NCBI GenBank assembly: GCA_964600165.1
Contig: CAZRIP010000002.1
Coordinates: 16,726-80,725, forward strand
Length of the DNA: 64,000 nt
Direction: 5' to 3'
Source of the DNA: CAZRIP01 sp964600165
Lineage (GTDB): Bacteria; Elusimicrobiota; Elusimicrobia; UBA1565; UBA9628
A program made the translations under genes and the position numbers. The notes under the pieces are model-generated. The model saw nothing but the letters and a program-made list of their open reading frames with translations, made no database searches and was not told the origin of the DNA. Below, piece by piece: positions 8,365 through 17,654 of the stretch (the first letter of the stretch is position 1; each line of letters opens with the position of its first letter).

Positions 8365-8384
8365 ATATACCGGAACCGGTATAT
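8365..8384. repeat. 9-bp perfect inverted repeat, operator-like
   Basis: The arms atataccgg and ccggtatat are perfect complements separated by AA. In a GC-rich genome an AT-ended dyad of this symmetry is conspicuous. It overlaps a TATTAT box (8382-8387). It could be a repressor operator or a small hairpin; no loop-plus-T-tract terminator follows. Confidence 0.5.
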
Positions 8385-8456
8385 TATTCTACGCGGCCAT
8401 ACGCTCGGAAGGGCTCATGACCGGACCTCTCTTGGCCGGGACCGGCGCGTATGTGC

Positions 8457-8462
8457 TTTAAT
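8457..8462 (+). promoter_or_regulatory. -10 box (TTTAAT) for tRNA-Leu
   Basis: TTTAAT with an upstream TGTGC ends 9 nt before the tRNA 5' end. TTGGCC at 8432-8437 is a possible -35 with a long 19-nt spacer. The position fits transcription starting a few bases before the mature tRNA. Confidence 0.4.
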
Positions 8463-8471
8463 GTGGCGTCA

Positions 8472-8557
8472 GGGCAGGTGGCGGAACTGGCAGACGCAGC
8501 GGACTTAAAATCCGCGGGCCGGAAACGGTCGTGCGGGTTCGACTCCCGCCCTGCCCA
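8472..8557 (+). tRNA. tRNA-Leu (anticodon TAA)
   Basis: An 86-nt cloverleaf. Acceptor GGGCAGG (8472-8478) pairs with CCTGCCC (8550-8556), with discriminator A8557. The anticodon stem GCGGA/TCCGC encloses loop CTTAAAA with anticodon TAA (8506-8508). The T-arm GCGGG-TTCGACT-CCCGC is at 8533-8549. A long variable arm marks it as class II (leucine). CCA is not encoded and must be added enzymatically. The psd start codon is only 9 nt downstream. Confidence 0.96.
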
Positions 8558-8566
8558 AGGATCTCG

Positions 8567-9214
8567 ATGGCCAAGCAAGGCATCCGTTTCGTTCTCGTAG
8601 GAGCGATCTTCGACGCGCTCGGCGTCGCCGGCGCGGCGTGGGGCGTCGTCGGACATCTCTTATCTCTTGTCGTCGCCGGAGCGATCTTGGCGGCGCTGGC
8701 CACGGTCTTCACGGCCTTCTGCGTCTATTTCTTCCGCGACCCGGAGCGCCCGTTGCCGACGGATTCGACGACGCTCTACGCGCCGGGCGACGGCCGCGTG
8801 CTGGCGATCTCCGAGGAAACGCCGGGGACGACGACGATCCGCATTTTCCTGTCGGTCTTCGACGTGCACATCCAGCGCGCGCCGTGCTCGGGCTCGGTGC
8901 GGTCCGTCGTCTATCAGCCGGGCTCTTTTCGCGCGGCGATGGTCGAGGCGGCGAAAGGCAACGAGCGCTCGATCATGACGATCTCGCCCGAGGGCCGGCC
9001 CGACGTCGTCGTCGAGCAGATCGCCGGGCTCGTCGCGCGGCGCATCGAGACCTGGCCCAAGCAGGGCGAGCGCGTGACGATGGGCCAGCGCTACGGCATC
9101 ATCTATTTCGGCTCGCAGGCGGCCGTGCATCTGCCCAAGGGCGCCGTTCCCGTCGTCAAGCCCGGCGACCGCGTCGCCGGAGCCTTGACCCCCATCGCGC
9201 GATGGACAAGCTGA
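8567..9214 (+). CDS. psd: Phosphatidylserine decarboxylase proenzyme, short type
   Basis: 215 residues, matching the short Psd class. It decarboxylates phosphatidylserine to phosphatidylethanolamine at the inner membrane. Visible are two N-terminal hydrophobic segments, F-F-R-D-P-E-R, Y-A-P-G-D-G-R-V, F-D-V-H-I-Q-R-A-P and the self-cleavage site in Y-F-G-S-Q, where the Ser becomes the pyruvoyl group. ATG 8567 is used (upstream in-frame codons fall inside the tRNA). Its AAGGA at 8557-8561 abuts the tRNA 3' end. The 3' end overlaps pssA by 13 bp. Confidence 0.92.
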   Translation: MAKQGIRFVLVGAIFDALGVAGAAWGVVGHLLSLVVAGAILAALATVFTAFCVYFFRDPERPLPTDSTTLYAPGDGRVLAISEETPGTTTIRIFLSVFDVHIQRAPCSGSVRSVVYQPGSFRAAMVEAAKGNERSIMTISPEGRPDVVVEQIAGLVARRIETWPKQGERVTMGQRYGIIYFGSQAAVHLPKGAVPVVKPGDRVAGALTPIARWTS

Positions 9215-9993
9215 CCCTCAAGCGCGGGGGCCAGCTCGTCGCGCCCTCGCTTTTTACGGTCGGCAACATGGCGTGCGGTTTTTACGCGCTCCTGGCTTCG
9301 CACAGAGAGGAGTTCGGCGCCGCGGCCACGGCGATCATCATCGGCATGGTCTTCGACGCGCTCGACGGCCGCGTCGCGCGCCTGGTGCACGGCGAGTCGA
9401 TGTTCGGCGTCGAGTTCGACTCGCTTTCCGACTTCATGACCTTCGGCGTGGCGCCCGCGCACATGATGTACGCCTTCATCTTGAAGGACTACGGGATGTG
9501 GGGCTACCCGATCGCCTTCATCTACGCGTTGTGCGGGGCCCTGAGGCTCGCGCGCTTCAACGCCGTCGCGCACGACTCCGGCGGCAGCAAGACGCATTTC
9601 ACGGGCCTGCCGATCCCGGGCGGGGCGGGCTTCCTCTCCTCGTTCGTGCTGCTCTACCAGATCATCGAGGAAGGCCGGCCCGCGCATACGTGGAAGCTGC
9701 TGATGGACCAGGTCCCGGCGCTCTACGGCCTTTGCCCGGCGATGGTCATCATCGTCGCGTTCTTGATGGTTTCGACGATTCCCTATCCCGCGTTCAAGCA
9801 GGCCAACGCGCTGCAACCGCGCTCGGTCAAGACCCTGCTCGGCGTGCTGCTCGCCGTTTTCCTGATCTTCATGTACCCGCAGAACACGCTCTTCCTCGTC
9901 TTCCTTTTCTACACGCTGCTCGGTCCGGTCGGCTGGCTCGTGCGGACGGCCCTGCGGCTCTTGGGGTTTGACCGCCCGCCGGCGTCGGCCTGA
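9202..9993 (+). CDS. pssA: CDP-diacylglycerol--serine O-phosphatidyltransferase
   Basis: 263 residues. An integral membrane CDP-alcohol phosphatidyltransferase with the family signature D-G-x2-A-R-x8-G-x3-D-x3-D, seen here from D-A-L-D-G-R-V-A-R to F-D-S-L-S-D. It makes phosphatidylserine from CDP-diacylglycerol and serine, the substrate for the Psd encoded just before it. About seven further hydrophobic helices follow. The overlap with psd and the psd-pssA order are standard for this pathway. It ends 1 nt before the convergent efflux operon. Confidence 0.93.
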   Translation: MDKLTLKRGGQLVAPSLFTVGNMACGFYALLASHREEFGAAATAIIIGMVFDALDGRVARLVHGESMFGVEFDSLSDFMTFGVAPAHMMYAFILKDYGMWGYPIAFIYALCGALRLARFNAVAHDSGGSKTHFTGLPIPGGAGFLSSFVLLYQIIEEGRPAHTWKLLMDQVPALYGLCPAMVIIVAFLMVSTIPYPAFKQANALQPRSVKTLLGVLLAVFLIFMYPQNTLFLVFLFYTLLGPVGWLVRTALRLLGFDRPPASA

Positions 9994-9994
9994 G

Positions 9995-11449
9995 CTAGCG
10001 CTTGGCGGCGGGCGCCGCCGCAGCCTGCTTGACGTAGGGCATTTGCGACGCGTCCCAGCCGCCGCCGACGGCGCGGATCAAGACGACCGCCGACGTCAGC
10101 CGCCGGCCGAGGACCTGCGCGGCCGCCCGCTCGTTGGTCAGGGCGATGTTCTGGCTCTGGATCACGTCGAGATAAGAGACGATGCCCGCCTTGTAGCGGT
10201 CGAGCTCCAGCTTGAGCGAGGTCTCGGCCGCCTTGGCGGCGGAGTCCTGCTGGACGCCCTCCTGCGAAAGCAGGGCGAGCGCGGAGAGGTTGTCCTCGAC
10301 TTCTTGGAAGGCCGAAAGCACGGTCTGGCGATAGGCGGCGACGGCGGCGTCGTAGGCGGCGTTGACCTGCCGCTGCTCGGCGCGGCGCTTGCCGAAGTCG
10401 AAGATCGTCTCGGCGGCCGACGCGCCGATCGACCAGAACCTGTTGGGCCAGTCGAACCAGTGGGCGGCGTTGCCGGCCTCGTAACCGATCGCGCCGGCCA
10501 AGTCGATGGCGGGGAAATAGGCGGTGCGCGCCAGGCCGACGTTGGCGTTGGCCGCGGCCACGGCGCGCTCCGCGGTGGCGATGTCCGGGCGCCGCTCGAG
10601 GAGTTGAGCGGGCAGCACCGCGGGGATCGGGGGCGGCGGGGCTTGGATCGTGCCGGTCGACAGCGAAAAGCTCGCGGGGGCCTGTCCGACCAGCACGGCG
10701 ATCGCGTGCTCGAGCTGCGCGCGGCGCAGCGCGACGTCGGTCGCCTGCGCCCGCGTGCTGTCGAGCTGGGTCTGCGCCTGGTCGACGTCGGTCTCGGCGG
10801 CGACGCCGTGCGCGAAGCGGGTCTTGGTCAGCATGAGAGCCTCGACGTAGGAGCCCGTCGACGAGTTGAGCAGGGTCTCCTCCATGTCTAGCTCCTGCAG
10901 CGAGAAATAGTCGATCGCGAGCTGGGCTTGGAGACTCAGGCGCACGTTCTCGAGCGTCGCGGCGCTCGCCTGGGCGGCGGCCTTCGCCCCCGCGACCGAT
11001 TGCCGTATCTGCCCCCAAAGATCGGGCTCCCAGGCCGCCGTCAACGGCAGCTGGAAATTATCGGTGTAAGTGTGGGCGGCCGTGCCGCTGCCGCCGTACC
11101 CGCGCTGAGCGGAAGGGTTCGTCGCGATCGTCGGCAGGTAAGCCGAGCGGTTGATCGAGACGAGCTCGAGAGCCTCTCGGTACTGGGCCTGCGCCTGGGC
11201 GACGGATTGGTTCGAGACGGCGATCTTGAGCTCGAGCTCGTCGAGCTTGTCGTCGCCGAAGATCTTCCACCACTCGCCTTTCGGGACGGCGTCGCCCGGC
11301 TTGGCGACCTGCCATTGCGCCGCGTCCGCGGCCTCCTTGTAGGTGGCGGGCGTCTCGACGGCGGGGCGCTTGTAGGCGGGCCCCAGGCAGCCGGACAGCG
11401 CGAGGGCGGCCGGCAAGGCGATGAGGACGGCGATCTTTTTCTGGCTCAT
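9995..11449 (-). CDS. Outer-membrane efflux channel, NodT/OprM-type lipoprotein
   Basis: 484 residues from ATG 11449, which overlaps the stop of the upstream RND gene. The lipobox L-S-G-C (in A-L-A-L-S-G-C-L-G-P) marks an N-terminally lipidated outer-membrane factor. Two TolC-like repeats follow, each with long amphipathic helices and the conserved A-E-R-A-V-A-A-A-N-A-N-V-G-L-A region. Q-rich helix pairs are typical of the periplasmic tunnel. It would complete the tripartite pump made by the three genes upstream. Confidence 0.9.
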   Translation of the reverse strand: MSQKKIAVLIALPAALALSGCLGPAYKRPAVETPATYKEAADAAQWQVAKPGDAVPKGEWWKIFGDDKLDELELKIAVSNQSVAQAQAQYREALELVSINRSAYLPTIATNPSAQRGYGGSGTAAHTYTDNFQLPLTAAWEPDLWGQIRQSVAGAKAAAQASAATLENVRLSLQAQLAIDYFSLQELDMEETLLNSSTGSYVEALMLTKTRFAHGVAAETDVDQAQTQLDSTRAQATDVALRRAQLEHAIAVLVGQAPASFSLSTGTIQAPPPPIPAVLPAQLLERRPDIATAERAVAAANANVGLARTAYFPAIDLAGAIGYEAGNAAHWFDWPNRFWSIGASAAETIFDFGKRRAEQRQVNAAYDAAVAAYRQTVLSAFQEVEDNLSALALLSQEGVQQDSAAKAAETSLKLELDRYKAGIVSYLDVIQSQNIALTNERAAAQVLGRRLTSAVVLIRAVGGGWDASQMPYVKQAAAAPAAKR

Positions 11450-14400
11450 GCGGGCTGCTCCTGCTCTCCGTGGTCGGACGCGTGGCGGTGAGGCAGATAC
11501 CGCTCGCGCATGCGCTCGAGCCACTCTCGGAACGACTCGAAGTAGAGATAGACGACGGGCGTCGTGAAAAGGGTGAGCATCTGGCTGACGATCAAGCCGC
11601 CGACGATGGCGATGCCGAGCGGCCGGCGCAGCTCCGAGCCCGTGCCGGTGCCGAACGCGAGAGGAAGGGCTCCGAGGAGCGCCGCCATCGTCGTCATCGT
11701 GATCGGCCTAAACCGCAGAAGGCTCGCCTCGTAGATCGCGTCGCGCGCGCTCTTGCCCTCGCGGCGCTGGGCGTCGAGCGCGAAGTCGATCATCATGATC
11801 GCGTTCTTCTTGACGATGCCGATGAGAAGGATGATCCCGATCACCGCGATCACGGAAAGATCCGTGCCCGTGAGCATCAGCGCGAGCAGCGCGCCCACGC
11901 CGGCCGACGGCAGCGTCGAGAGGATCGTGATCGGGTGGATGTAGCTTTCGTAGAGCACGCCGAGCACGATGTAGACGGCGATGAGGGCCGTCAAGATCAG
12001 CATCGGTTGGCTCGCCAAAGAATCCTGGAACGCCTGCGCCGTGCCGGAGAAGCGGCCGATGATCGACGCCGGCATTTTCATCTCGCGCTCGGCGGACTCG
12101 ATGATGTCGACGGCCTGCCCCAGAGCGACGCCCTTGGGAAGATTGAAGGAGATCGTGACGGCGGGGAAGAGGCCCTGATGGTTGACGACCAAAGGCGTCC
12201 GAGCCGGAGACAGGCGAGTGAACGCCGCCAGAGGCACGTCCTTGCCGCCGCGCGTATGCACATAAATCCTCTGGAGCATCTCGGGATTTTGCCAATATTC
12301 CGGCGCCACCTCCATCACGACGTGATACTGCGCGAGCCCCGTGTACATCGTCGAGACCTGCCGCTGGCCGAAGGCGGAGTAGAGCGCGCTGTCGATATCG
12401 GCGGCGGTCATGCCCAAGGCGGAGGCCGCGTCCCTGTCGATCGAGAGCCAGGCTTGCTGGCCGTTGTTTTGCTGGTCCGTGTTGACGTCGGCGAGCTGCT
12501 TGAGGCTCTGCATCTTCGCGAGGACTTTCGGCGCCCAGGCCGTCAACGTGGCCAGGTCGGAGGATTGCATCGTGTACTGGTAAAGGGCGTTGCTCCCGCG
12601 GCCGCCGATCTTGATGTCCTGCACGGGCTGAAGAAAAAGACGCGCGCCGGGGATGCCGGCGGTGTTCTTGCGCACGCGCGCGATGACTTCGTCGACGCCG
12701 GTCTTTCGCTGGTCGAGGTCCTTGAGCTGGACGAACATGCGTCCCGTGTTCGTTCCGCCCGAGCCGCCGCAGAACGCGACGGCGTTCTGGACGGCCGGGT
12801 CCGCCATCACGACATTGAGAAACTGAAACAGCTTTTGCCTCATCGCCTGGAACGAGATGTCTTGCTCCGCCTGGATGCCTCCCATCATGCGGCCCGTGTC
12901 TTGCTGAGGGAAGAAGCCCTTCGGCACGAGGATGAAAAGCATCACGTTGACGGCGACCGCCGCGAGGACGGTCATCGCGGTCGCTCGCTGATGGTCCAAG
13001 ACGTAGCGCAGGCCCCGCGCGTAGCCGTCGATGATCCTTTGGATGAACCGCTCGACGGCCATGTACATCTTTCCGTGCTCCTTCTCGTGCTTGAGAAAGA
13101 TGGCGCACATCATCGGCGTCGTCGTCAAAGACACGAGCAGCGACACGCCGATAGCCACTGAAAGGGTCACCGCGAACTCCCGGAACAGCCGGCCGATGAT
13201 GCCGCCCATCATAAGGATCGGGATGAACACGGCGACGAGCGAAAGGCTCATCGAGAGGACGGTGAAGCCGATCTCGGCCGAGCCCTTGAAAGCGGCCTCC
13301 AGCGGCGTCATCCCCATCTCGAGGTAGCGCGCGACGTTCTCGATCACGACGATGGCGTCGTCGACGACGAAGCCCGTCGAGATCGTCAGCGCCATCAGCG
13401 ACAAGTTGTCGAGGCTGTAGCCCACGAGATACATGACGCCGAAGGTCCCGATCAACGAGAGCGGCACGACGATCGACGGGATCAGGGTCGCCACGACGTT
13501 GCGCAGGAAAAAGAATACGACCAGGATGACGAGCGCGATCGAGATCATCAGGGTCTTCTCGACGTCTCTGACCGAGGCGCGGATCGTCGTCGTGCGGTCG
13601 ACCATCACGTCGATCTTGATCGCCTGGTTGATGCCCGCCTGCAGCTGGGGCAGCGCGGCGCGCACGCGGTCGACCGTGTCGATGATGTTCGCTCCGGGCT
13701 GCCTGAAGATGATGATGAGCACGGACGGCTTGCCGTTCGCCACGCCCGCGTTGCGCAGGTCCTCGACGGAGTCGGTGACGGTGCCGAGATCGCCCAGGCG
13801 CACGGGCGCGCCTTTTTGATAGGCGACGACGAGAGGGATGTACTGCGCCGCTTTGAAGATCTGGTCGGTCGTCTTGAGATAGGTCGAGCCTGTGGGCCCG
13901 TCGATGGAGCCCGTCGGCGCGTGCGCGTTGGCCGACGCCAGGGTCGAGGCGAGCTGGCTCATGCTGATCCCGTACTTGTTGACCACGGCCGGATTGAGCT
14001 CGACGCGCACGGCGGGCAGGGAGCTCCCTCCGACGCTGACCTGGCCCACCCCGTCGATCTGGGAAAGCTTCTGCTGGAGCACGGATGAAGCGACGTCGTA
14101 CATCTGCGCCTGGCTCTCGACCTCCGAGGTCAGGGCCAGGATCAGGATCGGCGCGTCCGCCGGATTGACCTTGCGGTAGGTCGGATTGCTCGGAAGATTG
14201 GACGGCAGATAGCCGCGCGCGGCGTTGATGGAGGCCTGCACGTCGCGCGCGGCGGCGTCGACGTTGCGCGACAGATCGAACTGCAGGGTGATGCTCGTCG
14301 AGCCCAGAGAGCTCGTCGAGGTCATCTCGGTCACTCCGGCGATGCGGCTGAATTGGCGCTCGAGCGGGGTCGCCACCGAGGACGCCATCGTCTCGGGGCT

Positions 14401-14562
14401 CGCGCCCGGGAGTCCCGAGTTGACGCTGATCGTCGGGAAATCGACCTGCGGCAGCGGAGAGACCGGAAGCAGCCGGAACGCGATCCCGCCTGAAAGCGCG
14501 ACGGCCGCCGTCAGGAGCGAAGTCGCGACCGGCCTCTTGATGAAAGGCTCGGAAAGGCTCAT
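11446..14562 (-). CDS. RND efflux transporter subunit, MdtC-like
   Basis: 1038 residues, full length for the HAE1/MdtBC class. Twelve membrane segments with two large periplasmic loops. The proton-relay pair is present in S-T-G-F-V-V-D-D-A-I-V-V-I-E-N, and the N-terminus reads F-I-K-R-P-V-A-T-S-L-L. ATG 14562 is chosen as it overlaps the stop of the previous RND gene (ATGA). Pairing with a second RND gene suggests a heterotrimeric pump like MdtB2C. Drug substrates cannot be deduced. Confidence 0.9.
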   Translation of the reverse strand: MSLSEPFIKRPVATSLLTAAVALSGGIAFRLLPVSPLPQVDFPTISVNSGLPGASPETMASSVATPLERQFSRIAGVTEMTSTSSLGSTSITLQFDLSRNVDAAARDVQASINAARGYLPSNLPSNPTYRKVNPADAPILILALTSEVESQAQMYDVASSVLQQKLSQIDGVGQVSVGGSSLPAVRVELNPAVVNKYGISMSQLASTLASANAHAPTGSIDGPTGSTYLKTTDQIFKAAQYIPLVVAYQKGAPVRLGDLGTVTDSVEDLRNAGVANGKPSVLIIIFRQPGANIIDTVDRVRAALPQLQAGINQAIKIDVMVDRTTTIRASVRDVEKTLMISIALVILVVFFFLRNVVATLIPSIVVPLSLIGTFGVMYLVGYSLDNLSLMALTISTGFVVDDAIVVIENVARYLEMGMTPLEAAFKGSAEIGFTVLSMSLSLVAVFIPILMMGGIIGRLFREFAVTLSVAIGVSLLVSLTTTPMMCAIFLKHEKEHGKMYMAVERFIQRIIDGYARGLRYVLDHQRATAMTVLAAVAVNVMLFILVPKGFFPQQDTGRMMGGIQAEQDISFQAMRQKLFQFLNVVMADPAVQNAVAFCGGSGGTNTGRMFVQLKDLDQRKTGVDEVIARVRKNTAGIPGARLFLQPVQDIKIGGRGSNALYQYTMQSSDLATLTAWAPKVLAKMQSLKQLADVNTDQQNNGQQAWLSIDRDAASALGMTAADIDSALYSAFGQRQVSTMYTGLAQYHVVMEVAPEYWQNPEMLQRIYVHTRGGKDVPLAAFTRLSPARTPLVVNHQGLFPAVTISFNLPKGVALGQAVDIIESAEREMKMPASIIGRFSGTAQAFQDSLASQPMLILTALIAVYIVLGVLYESYIHPITILSTLPSAGVGALLALMLTGTDLSVIAVIGIILLIGIVKKNAIMMIDFALDAQRREGKSARDAIYEASLLRFRPITMTTMAALLGALPLAFGTGTGSELRRPLGIAIVGGLIVSQMLTLFTTPVVYLYFESFREWLERMRERYLPHRHASDHGEQEQPA

Positions 14563-17500
14563 GTGGAAGCTGCCCGACGGGCGGCGAGCCACTTGTTGAA
14601 GCGCTCGAACTGCAAATAGATCACCGGAGTGGTAAAGAGAGTCAGCAGCTGGCTGACCAGCAGGCCGCCGATGATCGTGATGCCGAGCGGCCGGCGCATC
14701 TCGGATCCCGTGCCGGTGCCGCAGGCGAGCGGCACGGCGCCGAGCAGCGCCGCCATCGTCGTCATCATGATGGGCCTAAAGCGCAGCAGGCAGGCCTGAT
14801 AGATCGCTTCCTCGGGCTTCTTGCCGTGGTTGCGCTCGGCCTCCAGCGCGAAGTCGATCATCATGATGGCGTTCTTCTTGACGATGCCGATGAGCAAGAC
14901 GATGCCGATCAGGGCGATGACGCCCATGTCCTGGCGGAAAACGATCAAGGCCAGCAGCGCCCCCACGCCGGCCGAGGGCAGCGTCGAGAGGATCGTGATC
15001 GGATGGATGTAGCTCTCGTAGAGCACGCCTAGGACGATGTAGACGGTGACGATGGCCGCCAGCACGAGGATCCACTCGTTCGAGAGCGAGGCCTCGAAGG
15101 CCTCGGCCGTTCCCGAGAAGTTCGCCTGCAGGCTCGCGGGCAGGCCGAGCTGGTCGGTGACCTTGTGGATCTTGTCGACGGCCGAGCCGAGCGAGGCGCG
15201 CGGCGCGAGATTGAACGACAACGTGACCGACGGGAACTGGCCTTGATGGTTGATCGCCAGCGGCGAGGCGACCGGTTCGGCGCGCACGAGCGCCGACAGC
15301 GGCGTCTGCGTGCCGTTGGTCGTCGGAACGAAGATGTTCCGCAGGCCGTCGACGCTCTGCTGCCAGTCGGGGCGCGCCTCGAGCACGACATGGTACTGGT
15401 TCGACTGCGTGAAGATCGTCGATACCTCGCGCTGGCCGAAGGCGTCGTAGAGCACCCCGTCGAGCGTCGCCGGCGCGATGCCCAGGCGCGACGCCGTATC
15501 GCGGTCGATGTGCAAAAGGACGCCCGCGCCGTCGTTTTGCTGGTCGGTGGCGACGTCGCGCAGCTCCGGGATCGCTTTCATTTTATCGACCAGGCGCGGC
15601 GCCCAGGTCGCCACCTCGTTGGGATCGGGGCCCTCGATCGTGTATTGGTACTGCGTGCGGCTGACGCGGTCCTCGACCGTGAGATCCTGGACCGGCTGCA
15701 TATAGAGCTTGATGCCCGAGACGGAGTCGACCTGAGGCTGGAGGCGGCGTATGATGTCCGAGGCGTTGGCGTCGCGCTCCTCGAGGGGCTTGAGCGTGAT
15801 CTGGATGCGGCCCGAGTTCTGCGTCACGTTGGTCCCGTCGATGCCGATGAACGAGGCCACGTTCTCGACGGCCGGGTCCAGCAAGATCTTCTTGACCAGC
15901 GCCTGCTGGCGGTCGGCCATCTCGGCGAACGAGGCCGTCTGAGCGCCCTCCGAGATGCCCAGGATGACGCCCGTGTCCTGCACCGGGAAAAAGCCCTTGG
16001 ACACGATCAGGAATAGGACGCCGGTGAGAACGAGCGTGCCGACCGCGGCCCACATCGTCTCCTTCTGGCGCACGAGAACGATCTTCAGGATGCGGTCGTA
16101 CTCCTCGAGCATCCGGTTGAAGTAATGCTCGAAGAGCAGGAGCCAGCGGTTCTGGGACTCGCCCTCTTTGTGGTGGCGCAGGATCTTGGAGGCCATCATC
16201 GGCGTCAGGGTCAGGGAGACGATCGCCGACATGATGATCGTGACGGCCAGAGTCACCGCGAATTCGCGGAAGAGGCGGCCGACGATGTCGCCCATGAAAA
16301 GCAGCGGGATCAGCACGGCGATCAAGGATACGGTCAGGGAGACGATCGTGAAGCCGATCTCCTCGGAGCCCTTGAGCGCCGCCTCCATCGGGGTCTGGCC
16401 CATCTCGATGTAGCGCGAGATGTTCTCCACCATGACGATGGCGTCGTCGACGACGAAGCCCGTCGAGATCGTCAGCGCCATCAGCGACAGGTTGTCGAGG
16501 CTGTAGCCGAGCAGGTACATCACCGCGAAGGTGCCGATCAGCGAAAGCGGCACCGCCACCGCGGGGATGACCGTGGCGGATAAGTCGCGCAGGAAGACGA
16601 AGATCACGAGGACGACCAAGAAAACGGTCAGGATCAGCTCGAACTCGACGTCGTGGACCGAGGCGCGGATCGTCGTCGTGCGGTCCGAGATCACCTTCAC
16701 CTTCACCGCGGCCGGCAGCGACGCGCGCAGCGACGGCAGCACCTGCGTGATGCGATCAACCAGGCCGATGATGTTGGTGCCCGGCTGGCGCTGGATGTTC
16801 AAGAGCACGGTCGGCTTCTCGTTGTACCATGCCGCCTGTCGTACGTTCTCGGCGCTGTCGATGACGGCGGCCACGTCACGGATGCGGATCGGCGCGCCGT
16901 TGCGGTAAGCGATGATGATCGGCTCGTACTCGGCCGCGGTCAGGAGCTGGTCGCTGGCTCCGATGGTCCAGGATTGGCGCGGGCCGTCGAAGTTGCCCTT
17001 GGCGTTGTTGACGTTGGCTTGGCCGAGCGCCAAGCGCAGGTCCTCGAGGCTCATGCCGTATGACGCCAAAGCGGTCGGATTGGCCTGGACGCGCACGGCG
17101 GGCCGCTGCCCGCCGCTGATGCTCACCAACCCGACGCCGGGCAGCTGCGAGATTTTTTGTCCTAGACGCGTTTCCGCGAGCTCCTCGACCTTGGGCAAGG
17201 GCAAGGACTCCGAGGTCAGCGCCAGCGTCAAGATCGGCGCGTCGGCGGGGTTGGTCTTGCTGTAGATCGGCGGCGTCGGCAGGTCGCTTGGCAAGTAGGT
17301 CTGCGCGGCGTTGATCGCCGCCTGAACCTCCTGCTCGGCGACGTCGATGTTCAATTCAAGCGCGAACTGCAGGGTGATCAGCGAGCTGCCGAACGAGCTC
17401 GTCGAGGTCATGCGGCTGAGGCCCGGCAGCTGGCCGAACTGCTTCTCCAGCGGCGCCGTGACCGACGCCGTCATGACCTCCGGGCTCGCGCCCGGATAGA

Positions 17501-17648
17501 AAGTCTGGATCTGGATGATCGGGTAATCGACTTGCGGCAGGGCCGAGATCGGCAGCTGGCGGAACGCCGTCATGCCCACCAGCACGACGCCCGCCATGAG
17601 CAGCGAGGTCGCGACCGGCCTCAGGATGAAGACGCGCGACGGGCTCAC
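14559..17648 (-). CDS. RND efflux transporter subunit, MdtB-like
   Basis: 1029 residues. A paralog of the following RND gene, with the same architecture and the same proton-relay segment T-G-F-V-V-D-D-A-I-V-M-V-E-N. The N-terminus F-I-L-R-P-V-A-T-S-L-L is the usual first membrane helix. The GTG start lies 6 nt after the fusion-protein stop. The gene order fusion protein, RND, RND, outer-membrane channel equals an mdtABC-plus-channel operon. Confidence 0.9.
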   Translation of the reverse strand: MSPSRVFILRPVATSLLMAGVVLVGMTAFRQLPISALPQVDYPIIQIQTFYPGASPEVMTASVTAPLEKQFGQLPGLSRMTSTSSFGSSLITLQFALELNIDVAEQEVQAAINAAQTYLPSDLPTPPIYSKTNPADAPILTLALTSESLPLPKVEELAETRLGQKISQLPGVGLVSISGGQRPAVRVQANPTALASYGMSLEDLRLALGQANVNNAKGNFDGPRQSWTIGASDQLLTAAEYEPIIIAYRNGAPIRIRDVAAVIDSAENVRQAAWYNEKPTVLLNIQRQPGTNIIGLVDRITQVLPSLRASLPAAVKVKVISDRTTTIRASVHDVEFELILTVFLVVLVIFVFLRDLSATVIPAVAVPLSLIGTFAVMYLLGYSLDNLSLMALTISTGFVVDDAIVMVENISRYIEMGQTPMEAALKGSEEIGFTIVSLTVSLIAVLIPLLFMGDIVGRLFREFAVTLAVTIIMSAIVSLTLTPMMASKILRHHKEGESQNRWLLLFEHYFNRMLEEYDRILKIVLVRQKETMWAAVGTLVLTGVLFLIVSKGFFPVQDTGVILGISEGAQTASFAEMADRQQALVKKILLDPAVENVASFIGIDGTNVTQNSGRIQITLKPLEERDANASDIIRRLQPQVDSVSGIKLYMQPVQDLTVEDRVSRTQYQYTIEGPDPNEVATWAPRLVDKMKAIPELRDVATDQQNDGAGVLLHIDRDTASRLGIAPATLDGVLYDAFGQREVSTIFTQSNQYHVVLEARPDWQQSVDGLRNIFVPTTNGTQTPLSALVRAEPVASPLAINHQGQFPSVTLSFNLAPRASLGSAVDKIHKVTDQLGLPASLQANFSGTAEAFEASLSNEWILVLAAIVTVYIVLGVLYESYIHPITILSTLPSAGVGALLALIVFRQDMGVIALIGIVLLIGIVKKNAIMMIDFALEAERNHGKKPEEAIYQACLLRFRPIMMTTMAALLGAVPLACGTGTGSEMRRPLGITIIGGLLVSQLLTLFTTPVIYLQFERFNKWLAARRAAST

Positions 17649-17654
17649 CGCGGA

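Larger units (their letters stand above)
8282..8471. other. Intergenic region between lipoprotein gene and tRNA-Leu
   Basis: 190 bp without an ORF. It contains the divergent promoter signals: on the minus strand TTGACT, 17 nt, GACACT, then 6 nt to the lipoprotein ATG; on the plus strand a perfect 9-bp inverted repeat (8365-8384) and a TTTAAT box just before the tRNA. Nothing else is visible. Confidence 0.5.

Noticed and set aside
8365..8384. Rho-independent terminator
   Set aside because: The loop is only two bases and no T-tract follows; the dyad lies upstream of a tRNA promoter.
11470..13161. 563-codon plus-strand frame opposite the RND transporter
   Set aside because: Complement of a certain RND coding sequence; composition is His/Arg/Asp-rich as expected for a shadow.
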